64,000 nt of DNA from Cytomitobacter sp965233735 (GTDB taxonomy: Bacteria; Pseudomonadota; Alphaproteobacteria; CAJXXZ01; 1604HC): contig OZ247501.1 of assembly GCA_965233735.1 (NCBI GenBank), forward strand, positions 124,001-188,000, given 5' to 3'. This document shows, piece after piece, positions 45,393-54,316 of the stretch (its first letter is position 1; the number at the start of each line of letters is the position of its first letter). Under the pieces are notes generated by a model. The model was not told the DNA's origin. It did no database searches and saw nothing but the letters and a program-made list of their open reading frames with translations. Position numbers and translations under genes: made by a program.

Positions 45393-45525
45393 TGTTTTAA
45401 CCTCCTGGTAAAAAATAAAAGATCAATTAAAGTAAATTATTAACTGAACATTTTTAATTGTTATGACACGTTTGATTTAATTATGCAAACATGCTACTGT
45501 TTTCTTAAAAGAACCGGAGATTTTA

Positions 45526-45726
45526 ATGAAATTGAAGACTAAAAAAGCAATAAAGAAGAGAATTAGATCTTCTGCCAGTGGTTTTAAAAGAGGAAATGCT
45601 TGCAAAAGGCATAATATGCGTAAGAGAACAACAAGTATGAGAAGAAAAACAAGAGGAATGACTGAAGTTCATTCTTCTCATGACAGAATGATCAAAAAGT
45701 TAGCTCCTTACGGATTGGAAGGTTAA
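45526..45726 (+). CDS. rpmI: 50S ribosomal protein L35
   Basis: The 66-residue basic protein matches L35 (MKLKTKKAIKKRIRSSASG, RGNACKRHNMRKRT, HDRMIKKLAPYG). It starts a same-strand run rpmI-rplT-pheS-pheT-lepA with tiny gaps. In many bacteria infC precedes rpmI; it is absent here. The 133 bases upstream probably hold the promoter, but no box pair stood out. CCGGAGA lies just ahead of the ATG. Confidence 0.96.
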   Translation: MKLKTKKAIKKRIRSSASGFKRGNACKRHNMRKRTTSMRRKTRGMTEVHSSHDRMIKKLAPYGLEG

Positions 45727-45727
45727 T

Positions 45728-46078
45728 ATGACAAGAGTAAAAAGAGGCGTAAACAAGAAAAGAAGACACAAGAAAATATTGCAACATGCAAAAGGTTTTC
45801 AAGGTAGAGCTTCAAAATGTTATCGTATAGCTAAAGAAAGAGTTGAAAAAGGATGGCAACATGCTTATAGAGACAGAAGAAATAAAAAAAGAACTTTCAG
45901 AGCTTTGTGGATACAAAGAATTAACGCTGCTGTTAGGGAATTAGGATTCACTTACAGCAGATTTATGGAAGCTATACAAAAAGCTGGAATTGATTTCAAT
46001 AGAAAAGTTTTGTCTGAACTAGCTATTAGAGATCCTGAAAATTTTTCTTCTTTTGTAAAAGAGATTATTAGTAAATAA
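45728..46078 (+). CDS. rplT: 50S ribosomal protein L20
   Basis: The 116-residue product matches L20 over its length (TRVKRGVNKKRRHKKILQHA, GFQGRASKCYRIAKERV, HAYRDRRNKKRTFRALWIQRINAA, YSRFMEAIQKAGI). L20 binds 23S rRNA early in assembly and represses its own operon in E. coli; no leader structure like that is visible here. It starts one base after the rpmI stop. Confidence 0.97.
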   Translation: MTRVKRGVNKKRRHKKILQHAKGFQGRASKCYRIAKERVEKGWQHAYRDRRNKKRTFRALWIQRINAAVRELGFTYSRFMEAIQKAGIDFNRKVLSELAIRDPENFSSFVKEIISK

Positions 46079-46080
46079 AA

Positions 46081-47061
46081 ATGTTGCAATGCAACTTTAA
46101 TTCTCTTAGAGATGAAATAAAAAACAAAATTGAATCTTCAAAAAACACAAAAGAACTTAATGATGCAAAGTCTTATTTTATGGGCAAAAATGGAGTTTTG
46201 ACTTTGCATATGAAAAGTTTATCTTCATTAAAAGATGTAAACAAAAAAGAATTTGGTAGTAATATAAATAAGCTCAAAGAAGAGTTTTTCAAACTATATG
46301 CAGTAAAAATGTCTGGATTTGAAAACAAATCTAATTCTGATAAAGACTATACAATTCCTGCATATAGCCAAATAGGAAGATTACATCCTTTAACCTTGGC
46401 AAAAGAACAAATACATATAATTATGCAAAAAATGGGATTTCATCAAGAAATAGGCCCTTCTATTGAAAGTGAATATTATAATTTTGATGCTTTGAATATT
46501 CATAAAAATCATCCCTCTAGAAATGATAGAGATACTTTTTTTGTTAAAGATAAGCTTATGAGAACTCATACTACTGCTGTTCAAATAAGGGCATTAGAGT
46601 CTGGAAAGCATAAAGATCCTTTTAGAATATATTCAATAGGAGATGTGTACAGAAGAGATGACGATTCAACGCATTTGCCTATGTTTCATCAAATTGAAGG
46701 GTTTGTTATTGATCCCAATGCTTCAATTGCATCTTTAAAAGGATTTCTTTTAAATTTTCTCAAAAAATTCTTTAATCGAGATGATGTAGATATTAGATTA
46801 AGGCCTGGATATTTCCCATTTACTGAACCTTCTGTTGAAGTTGATGTTAAATTTGATAATGGAAAATGGCTTGAGATATTGGGAGCAGGAATGATTAGAA
46901 AAAATATTTTGGATAAATATGGATATAAAAAAGGATTTGCATTTGGAATTGGTCTTGAAAGAGTTGCTATGATCAAATTTGGACTAAATAATATTCGTAA
47001 TTTTGTTGAAAATGACTATCCTTGGTTGAAAATGCATAGTCAAATTGATATAGGAGAATAA
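46081..47061 (+). CDS. pheS: Phenylalanine--tRNA ligase alpha subunit
   Basis: PheS carries the catalytic site of the heterotetrameric enzyme. The 326-residue product has an N-terminal coiled coil (about 1-80), then class II motifs: motif 2 FRIYSIGDVYRRDDDSTHLPMFHQIEGF, FTEPSVEVDV, and motif 3 GFAFGIGLERVAMIKFG. Length is normal. It starts two bases after the rplT stop and is followed by pheT after five bases. Confidence 0.97.
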   Translation: MLQCNFNSLRDEIKNKIESSKNTKELNDAKSYFMGKNGVLTLHMKSLSSLKDVNKKEFGSNINKLKEEFFKLYAVKMSGFENKSNSDKDYTIPAYSQIGRLHPLTLAKEQIHIIMQKMGFHQEIGPSIESEYYNFDALNIHKNHPSRNDRDTFFVKDKLMRTHTTAVQIRALESGKHKDPFRIYSIGDVYRRDDDSTHLPMFHQIEGFVIDPNASIASLKGFLLNFLKKFFNRDDVDIRLRPGYFPFTEPSVEVDVKFDNGKWLEILGAGMIRKNILDKYGYKKGFAFGIGLERVAMIKFGLNNIRNFVENDYPWLKMHSQIDIGE

Positions 47062-47066
47062 ATTTA

Positions 47067-49181
47067 ATGAAATTTACAGTTGAATGGCTAAAAGAATATT
47101 ATGATTTTAATACAGATAATTTTCATGATAGATTAGTTAGTCGAGGATTTGAAATAGAAAAAGAAAAAAATTCATTTAATTTAGATCATTTTAAATTAGT
47201 TAAAATTATTGCAATAAATAAACATCCCAATGCTGATAAGTTAAATATATGCTCTGTAGCATGCAAAGATGATTATAAGCATAATGTTGTATGTGGGGCT
47301 GACAATTTATATGTTGGAATGATTACTTTATTAGCAACTGTAGGAGCTTTAATTCCACAAACTAAATCAATTTTACAAAAAGCTGTAATAAGAGATGTGG
47401 AAAGCTCTGGAATGTTATGTTCTGCGGAAGAGATGTGTTTAGGGTCATCAGATGGAATTTTAGATTTAGATGTTAATTTAAGTGATAACTTATATGATTT
47501 ATTTAATGATGGCTCTATTTTTGATATAGAAGTCACAGCTAACAGGAAAGATGTTTTAAATGTTTTTGGAATATCTAGAGAAATATCTTCTGGTTTTAGA
47601 GCAAAAGAAACTAATATTATGAAATCAGGGTCATATGAGTTTAAAAATAAGAAATATAATATAGAGTCTTGTGATGGAGTTATAATTGCAAACATGTCAT
47701 TTGTGAAAAATTTGCAAAACAAAACGCCTTTATTTATATTAAAAAGACTAAGTTCTATAGATGTGAAAATTAGTGAAAATATTATAGAAAATATTGCAAA
47801 TTATATTTTTCATTCTTTTGGTTATAACATTAATATTAATAATGATAAAAATATAGATAATGAATTGAAATATGAAAACATAATAAATATTAATGAAAAT
47901 AAAAATTTGTTCGTTAAAGTTTTTGCGTTTAATGCAAACTTTGATAATTCTTTGAAATATTCTGATTCTTCTTCTTTAAAAATTGCTATGAAAAATATTC
48001 TTGATTTGTTAGAGAAATATGCTGGATATAAATTTGAATATGGGTTTGAAGATATTTCTATGAATGAAGAAAAATCGATTCAATTATTTTATAATGAAGT
48101 TATAGATATTTCTGGGCATAATTATTCTAAAAATGAAGTTTATGACGCCTTAAATAAATTAGATTTTCAAGTCATAGAGAGATATGATGAATTTATAAAA
48201 GTAATAATTCCTACATGGAGATTAAATGATATTCAAGATTCTTCTTGTTTAATTGAAGAAATAATAAGGTATCATGGATTGAATAAAATAAGTCAAGTTG
48301 ATTTAGATTCTGGAGATATTAAATATAACATAAGTAAAGATTTGATTAAGAAAAATTTTTGGGTTCAAAAAGGTTTATATGAAGTTTTCAATAACTCATT
48401 TATGGAAAAAAAAGATGAAATTTTATTTTCTGATTCTATTGCTGTAAATAATCCTATGACATCAAAACAATCATTTTTAAGGCCTTCTTTGATTCCTAAT
48501 TTATTGCATTTGGCAAGTAAGTATTCTAGATATAATTGGCAATGTGATGGAATTTTTGAAATTGGAAATGTATTTTTTAATTCAGGGGATTCTATAGATC
48601 AAAAATCTAATTTAGCTTGTGTTTGGATGAATAAATTACAAACTTTAAATAGTGTTAAAAAAGATTTTTTTTCATGTAAAAAAGATGTAGAAGATTTCTT
48701 AACTTTTTCTAAATTTAAATATGATGAACATAAGAATATAGATAATGGGTGTTCTTGGTTAAAAAATAATAATCAAATTTGTACTTTGACTGAAATAACT
48801 CCAAAACTAAAAAAGCACTTTAAGATTAAAAGTGAAATATTTATTTTTGAATTAGATTTAAGTTCTGTTTTATATGAACAAGATAAAAAATCGTATGAAA
48901 TTTCAATGCACAATGTTGTTTTTAAAGATTTATCATTTAATTTTCCTAAAAACTTATCAGTTGGAGAAATTTTATCTTATATAAAAAATAACTTTGATAA
49001 GAAAATTGATGTTAAAATATTTGATATTCATCCTAATTATAATTTATCAGAAGAAAAATCTGTTGGAATAAGATTGATTTGGGATAAGCTTGAAAAAACA
49101 CAAACATCTGATGAATTAGAGCAAAAAAGCAAGGAATTAATTGATCTTGTTAAAAACAAAGGAGTAGAATATGCAGGATAA
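47067..49181 (+). CDS. pheT: Phenylalanine--tRNA ligase beta subunit, reduced
   Basis: The 704-residue product is about 90 residues shorter than a typical bacterial PheT. The N-terminal tRNA-binding fold (INKHPNADKLNICSVAC, VVCGADNL, SSGMLCSAEEM) and the C-terminal anticodon-binding FDX-ACB domain (SVGIRLIWDKLEKTQTSDEL) are present, as are B1 and the B5 region. The loss falls in the middle (about 200-320): the B3/B4 editing domain motifs normally seen there (PINNVVDVTNYV, GQPLHAFD, the AG-GG segment) cannot be found. The enzyme may thus lack hydrolysis of misacylated Tyr-tRNA(Phe). Confidence 0.93.
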   Translation: MKFTVEWLKEYYDFNTDNFHDRLVSRGFEIEKEKNSFNLDHFKLVKIIAINKHPNADKLNICSVACKDDYKHNVVCGADNLYVGMITLLATVGALIPQTKSILQKAVIRDVESSGMLCSAEEMCLGSSDGILDLDVNLSDNLYDLFNDGSIFDIEVTANRKDVLNVFGISREISSGFRAKETNIMKSGSYEFKNKKYNIESCDGVIIANMSFVKNLQNKTPLFILKRLSSIDVKISENIIENIANYIFHSFGYNININNDKNIDNELKYENIININENKNLFVKVFAFNANFDNSLKYSDSSSLKIAMKNILDLLEKYAGYKFEYGFEDISMNEEKSIQLFYNEVIDISGHNYSKNEVYDALNKLDFQVIERYDEFIKVIIPTWRLNDIQDSSCLIEEIIRYHGLNKISQVDLDSGDIKYNISKDLIKKNFWVQKGLYEVFNNSFMEKKDEILFSDSIAVNNPMTSKQSFLRPSLIPNLLHLASKYSRYNWQCDGIFEIGNVFFNSGDSIDQKSNLACVWMNKLQTLNSVKKDFFSCKKDVEDFLTFSKFKYDEHKNIDNGCSWLKNNNQICTLTEITPKLKKHFKIKSEIFIFELDLSSVLYEQDKKSYEISMHNVVFKDLSFNFPKNLSVGEILSYIKNNFDKKIDVKIFDIHPNYNLSEEKSVGIRLIWDKLEKTQTSDELEQKSKELIDLVKNKGVEYAG

Positions 49182-51045
49182 CAAAATAGATAGCAAATTG
49201 ATTAATAATGAGAAAAAATCACTTAATAAAGAAGTGACTTCTAAAATTAGAAACTTTGCAATTATAGCTCATATAGACCATGGAAAATCAACTTTATCTG
49301 ATAGATTGATAGAAACTTGCAAAGGTGTTGAGTTTCGTGATTTAAAAAAACAGATGCTAGACTCTTTAGATGTTGAAAAGCAAAGAGGAATTACTGTAAA
49401 AGCACAAACAGTATCTTTGGAGTATATGTTAGGTGATGAAAAATATATTTTGAACTTAATTGACACTCCTGGGCATGTAGACTTTAGTTATGAAGTAAAG
49501 AGATCTCTAAAGGCCTGTGAGGGTGCTTTGGTTTTAGTAGATGCAACACAGGGTGTTCAAGCTCAAACTATAGCAAATGTTTATAAAGCAATAGAAGAAG
49601 ATTTAACTTTAATGCCTGTTTTAAATAAAGTTGATTTGCCATCAGCAAATGTAGAAGATGTTGCTATGCAGATAGAAAACATTTTAGGAATTAATGAATT
49701 GCCTTTATGTGTTTCTGCTAAAACTGGAGTTGGAGTTGAAAAAGTAATTAAAGAAATTATAGAAAAAATTCCACACCCTTCTGGTTCAAAAGATAAAGAA
49801 TTCAAAGGATTGCTTATAGATGGATGGTTTGATCAATTTTTAGGAATTGTTTTACTGGTTAAAGTAATTGATGGAGAGCTTAAACCAGATATGAACATTA
49901 GAATGATGCATACTAAAGCTGTGTATAAGATAGATCATTTAGGAGTTTTTACACCAAAAAAGAAAAATTTAGATAAATTAGAAAATGGAATGGTTGGATT
50001 TATTATAGCAAACATAAGAACTTTATCTGATGTGATGTTAGGAGATACTATTATTGAACAAAATAGTACTATTATTGAAGCATTGGAAGGCTTTCAGCCT
50101 ATAAAACCTGTGGTTTTTTGTTGTGTATACCCGGTTGATTCATCTGATTATATTGTATTGAAAAATGCTTTAGATAAATTAAAATTACATGACGGAAGCT
50201 TAATTGTTGAAAATACTAATATGCCTAGCTTGGGATCTGGATTTAGATGTGGATTTTTAGGTTTATTACATCTTGAAGTTATACAACAAAGGTTAGAGCA
50301 AGAGTTTGATTTAAATGTAATTATGACATCTCCTTCTGTGAAATATAAAATAACAAAATCTGATGGGTCTGTTTCTTCTATAAATCATCCTTCTGAAATG
50401 CCTGAAAGAAATAGAATTGATTTAATAGAAGAACCATGGGTTAAAGTTAATATTATTATAAATGAAGAATTTACTGGGCCTACTATTATGTTATGTGAGG
50501 AAAAAAGAGGAAAGCAAATAAACATAGAGTATTTAGAAGGCCTAAATGAATCTTCAAAAAGATGTATATTGAATTATAGGTTCCCATTGTCTGATATTAT
50601 TTTTGACTTTCATGATAGATTGAAATCAGTAACAAAAGGATATGGAAGTTTTGAATATGAAGATGATGGTTATGAAGAAGCAAATATTGTTCCTGTAAAC
50701 ATTTTAGTTGATGGAGTTGTGGTTGATGCTTTAGCAACTATGATTTTCAAAGGAAATGCAGATGCTTATGGAAGATGGGTTTGTAAATCTTTGAAAGATT
50801 CAATTGAAAGACATTTATTTCCTATTGCAATTCAGGCCGCAATAGGAGGAAAAATTATTGCTAGAGAAACAATTTCAGCATTAAGAAAAGATGTTACTGC
50901 AAAATGTTATGGTGGTGATGTTAGCAGAAAAAGAAAGCTATTAGAAAAGCAAAAAAAGGGTAAGAAAAAAATGAAAGAATTGATGGCTGGAAAAGTATCA
51001 GTTCCTCAGAAAGCTATATTAAAGGTTTTACGTAGAAGTTCATGA
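49171..51045 (+). CDS. lepA: Elongation factor 4 (LepA)
   Basis: LepA is a translational GTPase that binds ribosomes under stress and helps initiation or back-translocation. The 624-residue product has an unusual polar extension of about 25 residues before RNFAIIAHIDHGKSTLSDRLIE, then G2/G3 motifs (RGITVKAQTV, LNLIDTPGHVDFSYEV), NKVDLPSA, and the LepA-specific C-terminal domain (KLLEKQKKGKKKMK and VSVPQKAILKVLR). AAAGGAG lies six bases before the ATG, inside pheT, overlapping it by 11 bases. Confidence 0.97.
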   Translation: MQDNKIDSKLINNEKKSLNKEVTSKIRNFAIIAHIDHGKSTLSDRLIETCKGVEFRDLKKQMLDSLDVEKQRGITVKAQTVSLEYMLGDEKYILNLIDTPGHVDFSYEVKRSLKACEGALVLVDATQGVQAQTIANVYKAIEEDLTLMPVLNKVDLPSANVEDVAMQIENILGINELPLCVSAKTGVGVEKVIKEIIEKIPHPSGSKDKEFKGLLIDGWFDQFLGIVLLVKVIDGELKPDMNIRMMHTKAVYKIDHLGVFTPKKKNLDKLENGMVGFIIANIRTLSDVMLGDTIIEQNSTIIEALEGFQPIKPVVFCCVYPVDSSDYIVLKNALDKLKLHDGSLIVENTNMPSLGSGFRCGFLGLLHLEVIQQRLEQEFDLNVIMTSPSVKYKITKSDGSVSSINHPSEMPERNRIDLIEEPWVKVNIIINEEFTGPTIMLCEEKRGKQINIEYLEGLNESSKRCILNYRFPLSDIIFDFHDRLKSVTKGYGSFEYEDDGYEEANIVPVNILVDGVVVDALATMIFKGNADAYGRWVCKSLKDSIERHLFPIAIQAAIGGKIIARETISALRKDVTAKCYGGDVSRKRKLLEKQKKGKKKMKELMAGKVSVPQKAILKVLRRSS

Positions 51046-52877
51046 AGTTTTATTGGAAAATAATTCTAAATTTAATATTTGCAAATATAGTATTTTTTTT
51101 AATGATTAACATAACTTTGCCTAATGTTAATAATGTTTTAGAGCACAAATTCGAGCCGTATATTATTTTCAAAGATATAAAAGGAAATTTAATTGCAACT
51201 TATGGAGATATAAAATATAAGGATGTTGAGTTAGAAGAAATTCCACCTTATTTAATTAATTCATTGATAGCATTAGAAGACAAAAGATTTTGGTCTCATT
51301 TTGGTGTAGATGTATTAGGAATTTTTAGAGCATTGTCAAAAAATTTACAATCAAAAAAAATAGTCGAAGGTGGTAGCACTATTACACAACAATTAGCAAA
51401 AAATCTTTTGCAATTACAAACTGGAAAAATACCATCAAGATCATATATAAGGAAAATCAGAGAAGCTGTTCTTGCTTTGAAGCTAGAATATTATTTTACA
51501 AAAAAAGAAATTTTGAAATTTTATTTAAATAGAGTTTATTTTGGAAGTAGAACCTATGGAGTTAATGCAGCTTGTTGGAAATATTTTGGTAAAGATATTA
51601 AAAATATAACTTTATTTGAATCTTCTGCTTTGGTTAGTTTATTAAAAGCTCCATCTCATTACTCTAATAATGAAGAAAAGTTAACAGAAAGAATTTTATT
51701 TGTATTAAGTAATATGCTTAGTCAAAATTATATTACATATGAAGAAAAAAATATTGCACTTTTGAATAAGTCTAAACTTATACATAATATTTATAATAAA
51801 TCTATATACTACCTAACAGATTGGATTGTATATCATCAAATACCTAGTTGGATATTAGATATGAAAAGAAACTTAGAAATTACAACTACTATTGATTTAG
51901 AAATTCAACAGCATGCAAATAATATATGCAGTAATATATATAAAGAATATGGTAAGAAGTGGAATTTTGAACATTTAGCACTAATAGCTGCTGATTATAA
52001 TGGACATATAAAAGCAATGATAGGAGGAAGTGAATATAAAAATGGTGGATTTAATAGATCTACACAAGCTTCAAGACAAACTGGATCTATTTTTAAGTTT
52101 TTTGTATATCTTTCTGCTTTGAAATATGGAGTTGATCCATCTACTTTGATTGATGATTCTTCTCCTAATATTAATGGATGGTCTCCAAGTAACTATTATC
52201 ATAAAGAGGTTGGTTTTTTACCAATGAAAGAAGGGTTTATAAAATCTATTAATGGAATCACTGTTAGATTAGCTCATCATGTAGGAATAGATAATATTAT
52301 AGAAATAGCACATCAACTTGGATTGAAAGAAGAAATTCCTTCTAATTTATCTGTTTCTTTAGGAAGCTCTAATGCTAGTTTATTAGAGTTATCTCAATCA
52401 TTTGGAACTATAGCCTTAAAAGGAAAAAAATATACAATGAAAAGCATAGTTCAAATTATAGACAAAGATAAAGATATTGTTTTGATGAAAATAGATGATC
52501 AAGAGCAAGAAAATATTATTAGCCAAGACATTGCACAAAAAATGGGATGTATTATGAAAGATGTTATTTCTCCACAAGGCACAGGAAGAAGTATAAAACT
52601 ACCCTACCCTGCGTCTGGAAAAAGCGGATCATCTCAAGAATATAGAGATTTTTGGTTTGTTGGTTTTACTCCTAACCTAATTGTAGGAACTTGGTGTGGT
52701 AATGATGATTACTTAAAATCAATGAAATTAAATAAGGGAGCTAACCCTAGTGTTATTGCATGGAGAGACTTTTTATTAAAAGTGAATCCAAAAGAATCAG
52801 AAATAAAAGCATGGAAAGAATTTTTCATTCCTAAAAAATATAAAACTAATTTTCTTGAAGATATTATAATAAATTAA
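51042..52877 (+). CDS. Class A penicillin-binding protein
   Basis: Bifunctional peptidoglycan polymerase and cross-linker, anchored by an N-terminal TM (IILNLIFANIVFFLMINITL). The glycosyltransferase domain shows EDKRFWSHFGVDVLG, EGGSTITQQLAKNLL and KIREAVLALKLE; the transpeptidase domain shows the nucleophile SIFK (RQTGSIFKFF), the SxN-type SING and the KSGSS box in place of KTGT. At 611 residues it lacks long C-terminal extensions, near the size of PBP1C/MrcA cores. It overlaps lepA by four bases and is the last gene of this run. Confidence 0.93.
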   Translation: MKFYWKIILNLIFANIVFFLMINITLPNVNNVLEHKFEPYIIFKDIKGNLIATYGDIKYKDVELEEIPPYLINSLIALEDKRFWSHFGVDVLGIFRALSKNLQSKKIVEGGSTITQQLAKNLLQLQTGKIPSRSYIRKIREAVLALKLEYYFTKKEILKFYLNRVYFGSRTYGVNAACWKYFGKDIKNITLFESSALVSLLKAPSHYSNNEEKLTERILFVLSNMLSQNYITYEEKNIALLNKSKLIHNIYNKSIYYLTDWIVYHQIPSWILDMKRNLEITTTIDLEIQQHANNICSNIYKEYGKKWNFEHLALIAADYNGHIKAMIGGSEYKNGGFNRSTQASRQTGSIFKFFVYLSALKYGVDPSTLIDDSSPNINGWSPSNYYHKEVGFLPMKEGFIKSINGITVRLAHHVGIDNIIEIAHQLGLKEEIPSNLSVSLGSSNASLLELSQSFGTIALKGKKYTMKSIVQIIDKDKDIVLMKIDDQEQENIISQDIAQKMGCIMKDVISPQGTGRSIKLPYPASGKSGSSQEYRDFWFVGFTPNLIVGTWCGNDDYLKSMKLNKGANPSVIAWRDFLLKVNPKESEIKAWKEFFIPKKYKTNFLEDIIIN

Positions 52878-52895
52878 ATATATTATTCAGATAAG

Positions 52896-53024
52896 TTAAA
52901 CTCTTGGTGTGTATTTTTTAATACTCCAGTTAATATTAGAATGCAATATAAGATCAAGAATAGATTTATTATTGCTTAATAAAGAAAAAGAAAATAGAAA
53001 GAACAAAACATACATAATGCTCAT
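52896..53024 (-). CDS. Possible 42-residue exported peptide
   Basis: In the 173-base gap after the PBP gene a minus-strand frame (ATG 53024 to TAA 52896) encodes MSIMYVLFFLFSFSLLSNNK plus 22 polar residues, which looks like a signal peptide with a short mature part. It follows the DMT-family gene by 26 bases on the same strand. No ribosome site is visible, so it may be spurious. Confidence 0.25.
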   Translation of the reverse strand: MSIMYVLFFLFSFSLLSNNKSILDLILHSNINWSIKKYTPRV

Positions 53025-53050
53025 TTTATATAAATAAATTTTATATTCAG

Positions 53051-53917
53051 TTAATTTTTTACTTTATTTTCATTATAAAAGCTATATAACAAAGAAATTA
53101 TTAATAAAAAGATTCCTATGCATAGTGATAAAATGCTTAATTTATCTCCTAATTTGAAGCTGAAAAATAATGAAATAGGGAATGAAATAAATCTTAAAGG
53201 TTGCAACGATGAAATAGGTGAAATTTTATAAGCTTTTAAAATAAATAGAACTAGTAAGTTTCCTAATAAACCTTGAATTATATATAATAAATATTGCATT
53301 AAATTTAAATGAATCCAAAAATAACAAGCAAAAGGAAGTGCAATAATAGAAACTCCACATGATAATAAAAATAACAAAGATAAAATTGTTTCATTATTGT
53401 TTAAAAAGTATTTATTAATAACATCTGATATAGCAAAAAATATTGCAGCTATTGTGAAAGAAATAATAACTGATAGGTTAGTGAATGTATGCGGTAATAC
53501 AATAATAATAATACCTATAATTCCAACAATAATAGAAAACAACCTACCTTTTAACTCTTCTCCTAAAAATATTTTAGCAATGATTGCAACAAATAAAGGG
53601 ATAGAAAATTCCATAACTGTTGCAAAAATCAATGAACCATTTTGAACTCCATAAGTCCATAATAACATGGGAAATATAAGCAAAATCGCTCTTAAAACAT
53701 GTTTAGATAAATGTTTTGTATTAAAATTTTTCTGCAATATAAAAAAAGGTAACAAAATAACTGAACTGGACATAAACCTAAGAAATAAAGCTTGGAATAC
53801 ATGAACATGGTTATTTTGGCTTACTTCTAAATATCTTAGGATAAAATCATTGAAAAATCCGCATAATATTGATAATACAAACCAAAATGATGCTCTTCTA
53901 TATAAACTATTAAACAT
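53051..53917 (-). CDS. EamA/DMT-superfamily transporter
   Basis: The 288-residue product has about ten hydrophobic segments with the duplicated EamA pattern: RFMSSSVILLPFF, GSLIFATVMEFSIPLFVAIIAKIFLGEEL in the first half and ILKAYKISPISSLQPLRFISFPISLFFSFKLGDKLS in the second. DMT proteins in intracellular alphaproteobacteria include S-adenosylmethionine and metabolite importers, but the substrate cannot be read from sequence. It overlaps the upstream gene by eight bases and lies in the same run as the ATP/ADP translocase, which fits metabolite exchange with a host. Confidence 0.85.
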   Translation of the reverse strand: MFNSLYRRASFWFVLSILCGFFNDFILRYLEVSQNNHVHVFQALFLRFMSSSVILLPFFILQKNFNTKHLSKHVLRAILLIFPMLLWTYGVQNGSLIFATVMEFSIPLFVAIIAKIFLGEELKGRLFSIIVGIIGIIIIVLPHTFTNLSVIISFTIAAIFFAISDVINKYFLNNNETILSLLFLLSCGVSIIALPFACYFWIHLNLMQYLLYIIQGLLGNLLVLFILKAYKISPISSLQPLRFISFPISLFFSFKLGDKLSILSLCIGIFLLIISLLYSFYNENKVKN

Positions 53918-54314
53918 TATTGCTTTCCTTTAATATAAATTTATTTCCATGTTCTTGATAAAATTTATGATCTGAAGAGACTTTAAGAGATGCTAAACAT
54001 AATAAACATTTTCTATCTGTAACCTTAATTTGATCTTCTAATGCCTTTTGAGTTATTTCATTATTAATATGTAAATATTTCATTATTGTTTCTGCTAAAT
54101 ATGCCTTATAAGCTTTTTGGCAATATTGTATAACAATTTTTGATGGAGTACCTTTAACATAATCTAAATACCAAGTTCCATTTTGAAATGATTTTTTCAA
54201 GTTATAAATGTTTACTTTTTCTATACATTCTGTAACTTTTTCTTTTTTGGCAAATAAATTAAAATTTAAAACTATAAAAAGAATTTGGAAAAACATATTC
54301 CCAAAAAATATCAT
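53910..54314 (-). CDS. Small exported cysteine-containing protein
   Basis: The 134-residue product has an N-terminal hydrophobic signal (MFFQILFIVLNFNLFA) and a mature part of mixed charge with cysteines (TECIEKV, QYCQKAY, RKCLLCLASL). No family is recognised. It starts two bases after the translocase stop and overlaps the DMT transporter, so it is probably co-translated with both. A periplasmic partner of one of these transporters is possible but unproved. Confidence 0.6.
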   Translation of the reverse strand: MIFFGNMFFQILFIVLNFNLFAKKEKVTECIEKVNIYNLKKSFQNGTWYLDYVKGTPSKIVIQYCQKAYKAYLAETIMKYLHINNEITQKALEDQIKVTDRKCLLCLASLKVSSDHKFYQEHGNKFILKESNNV

Positions 54315-54316
54315 AT

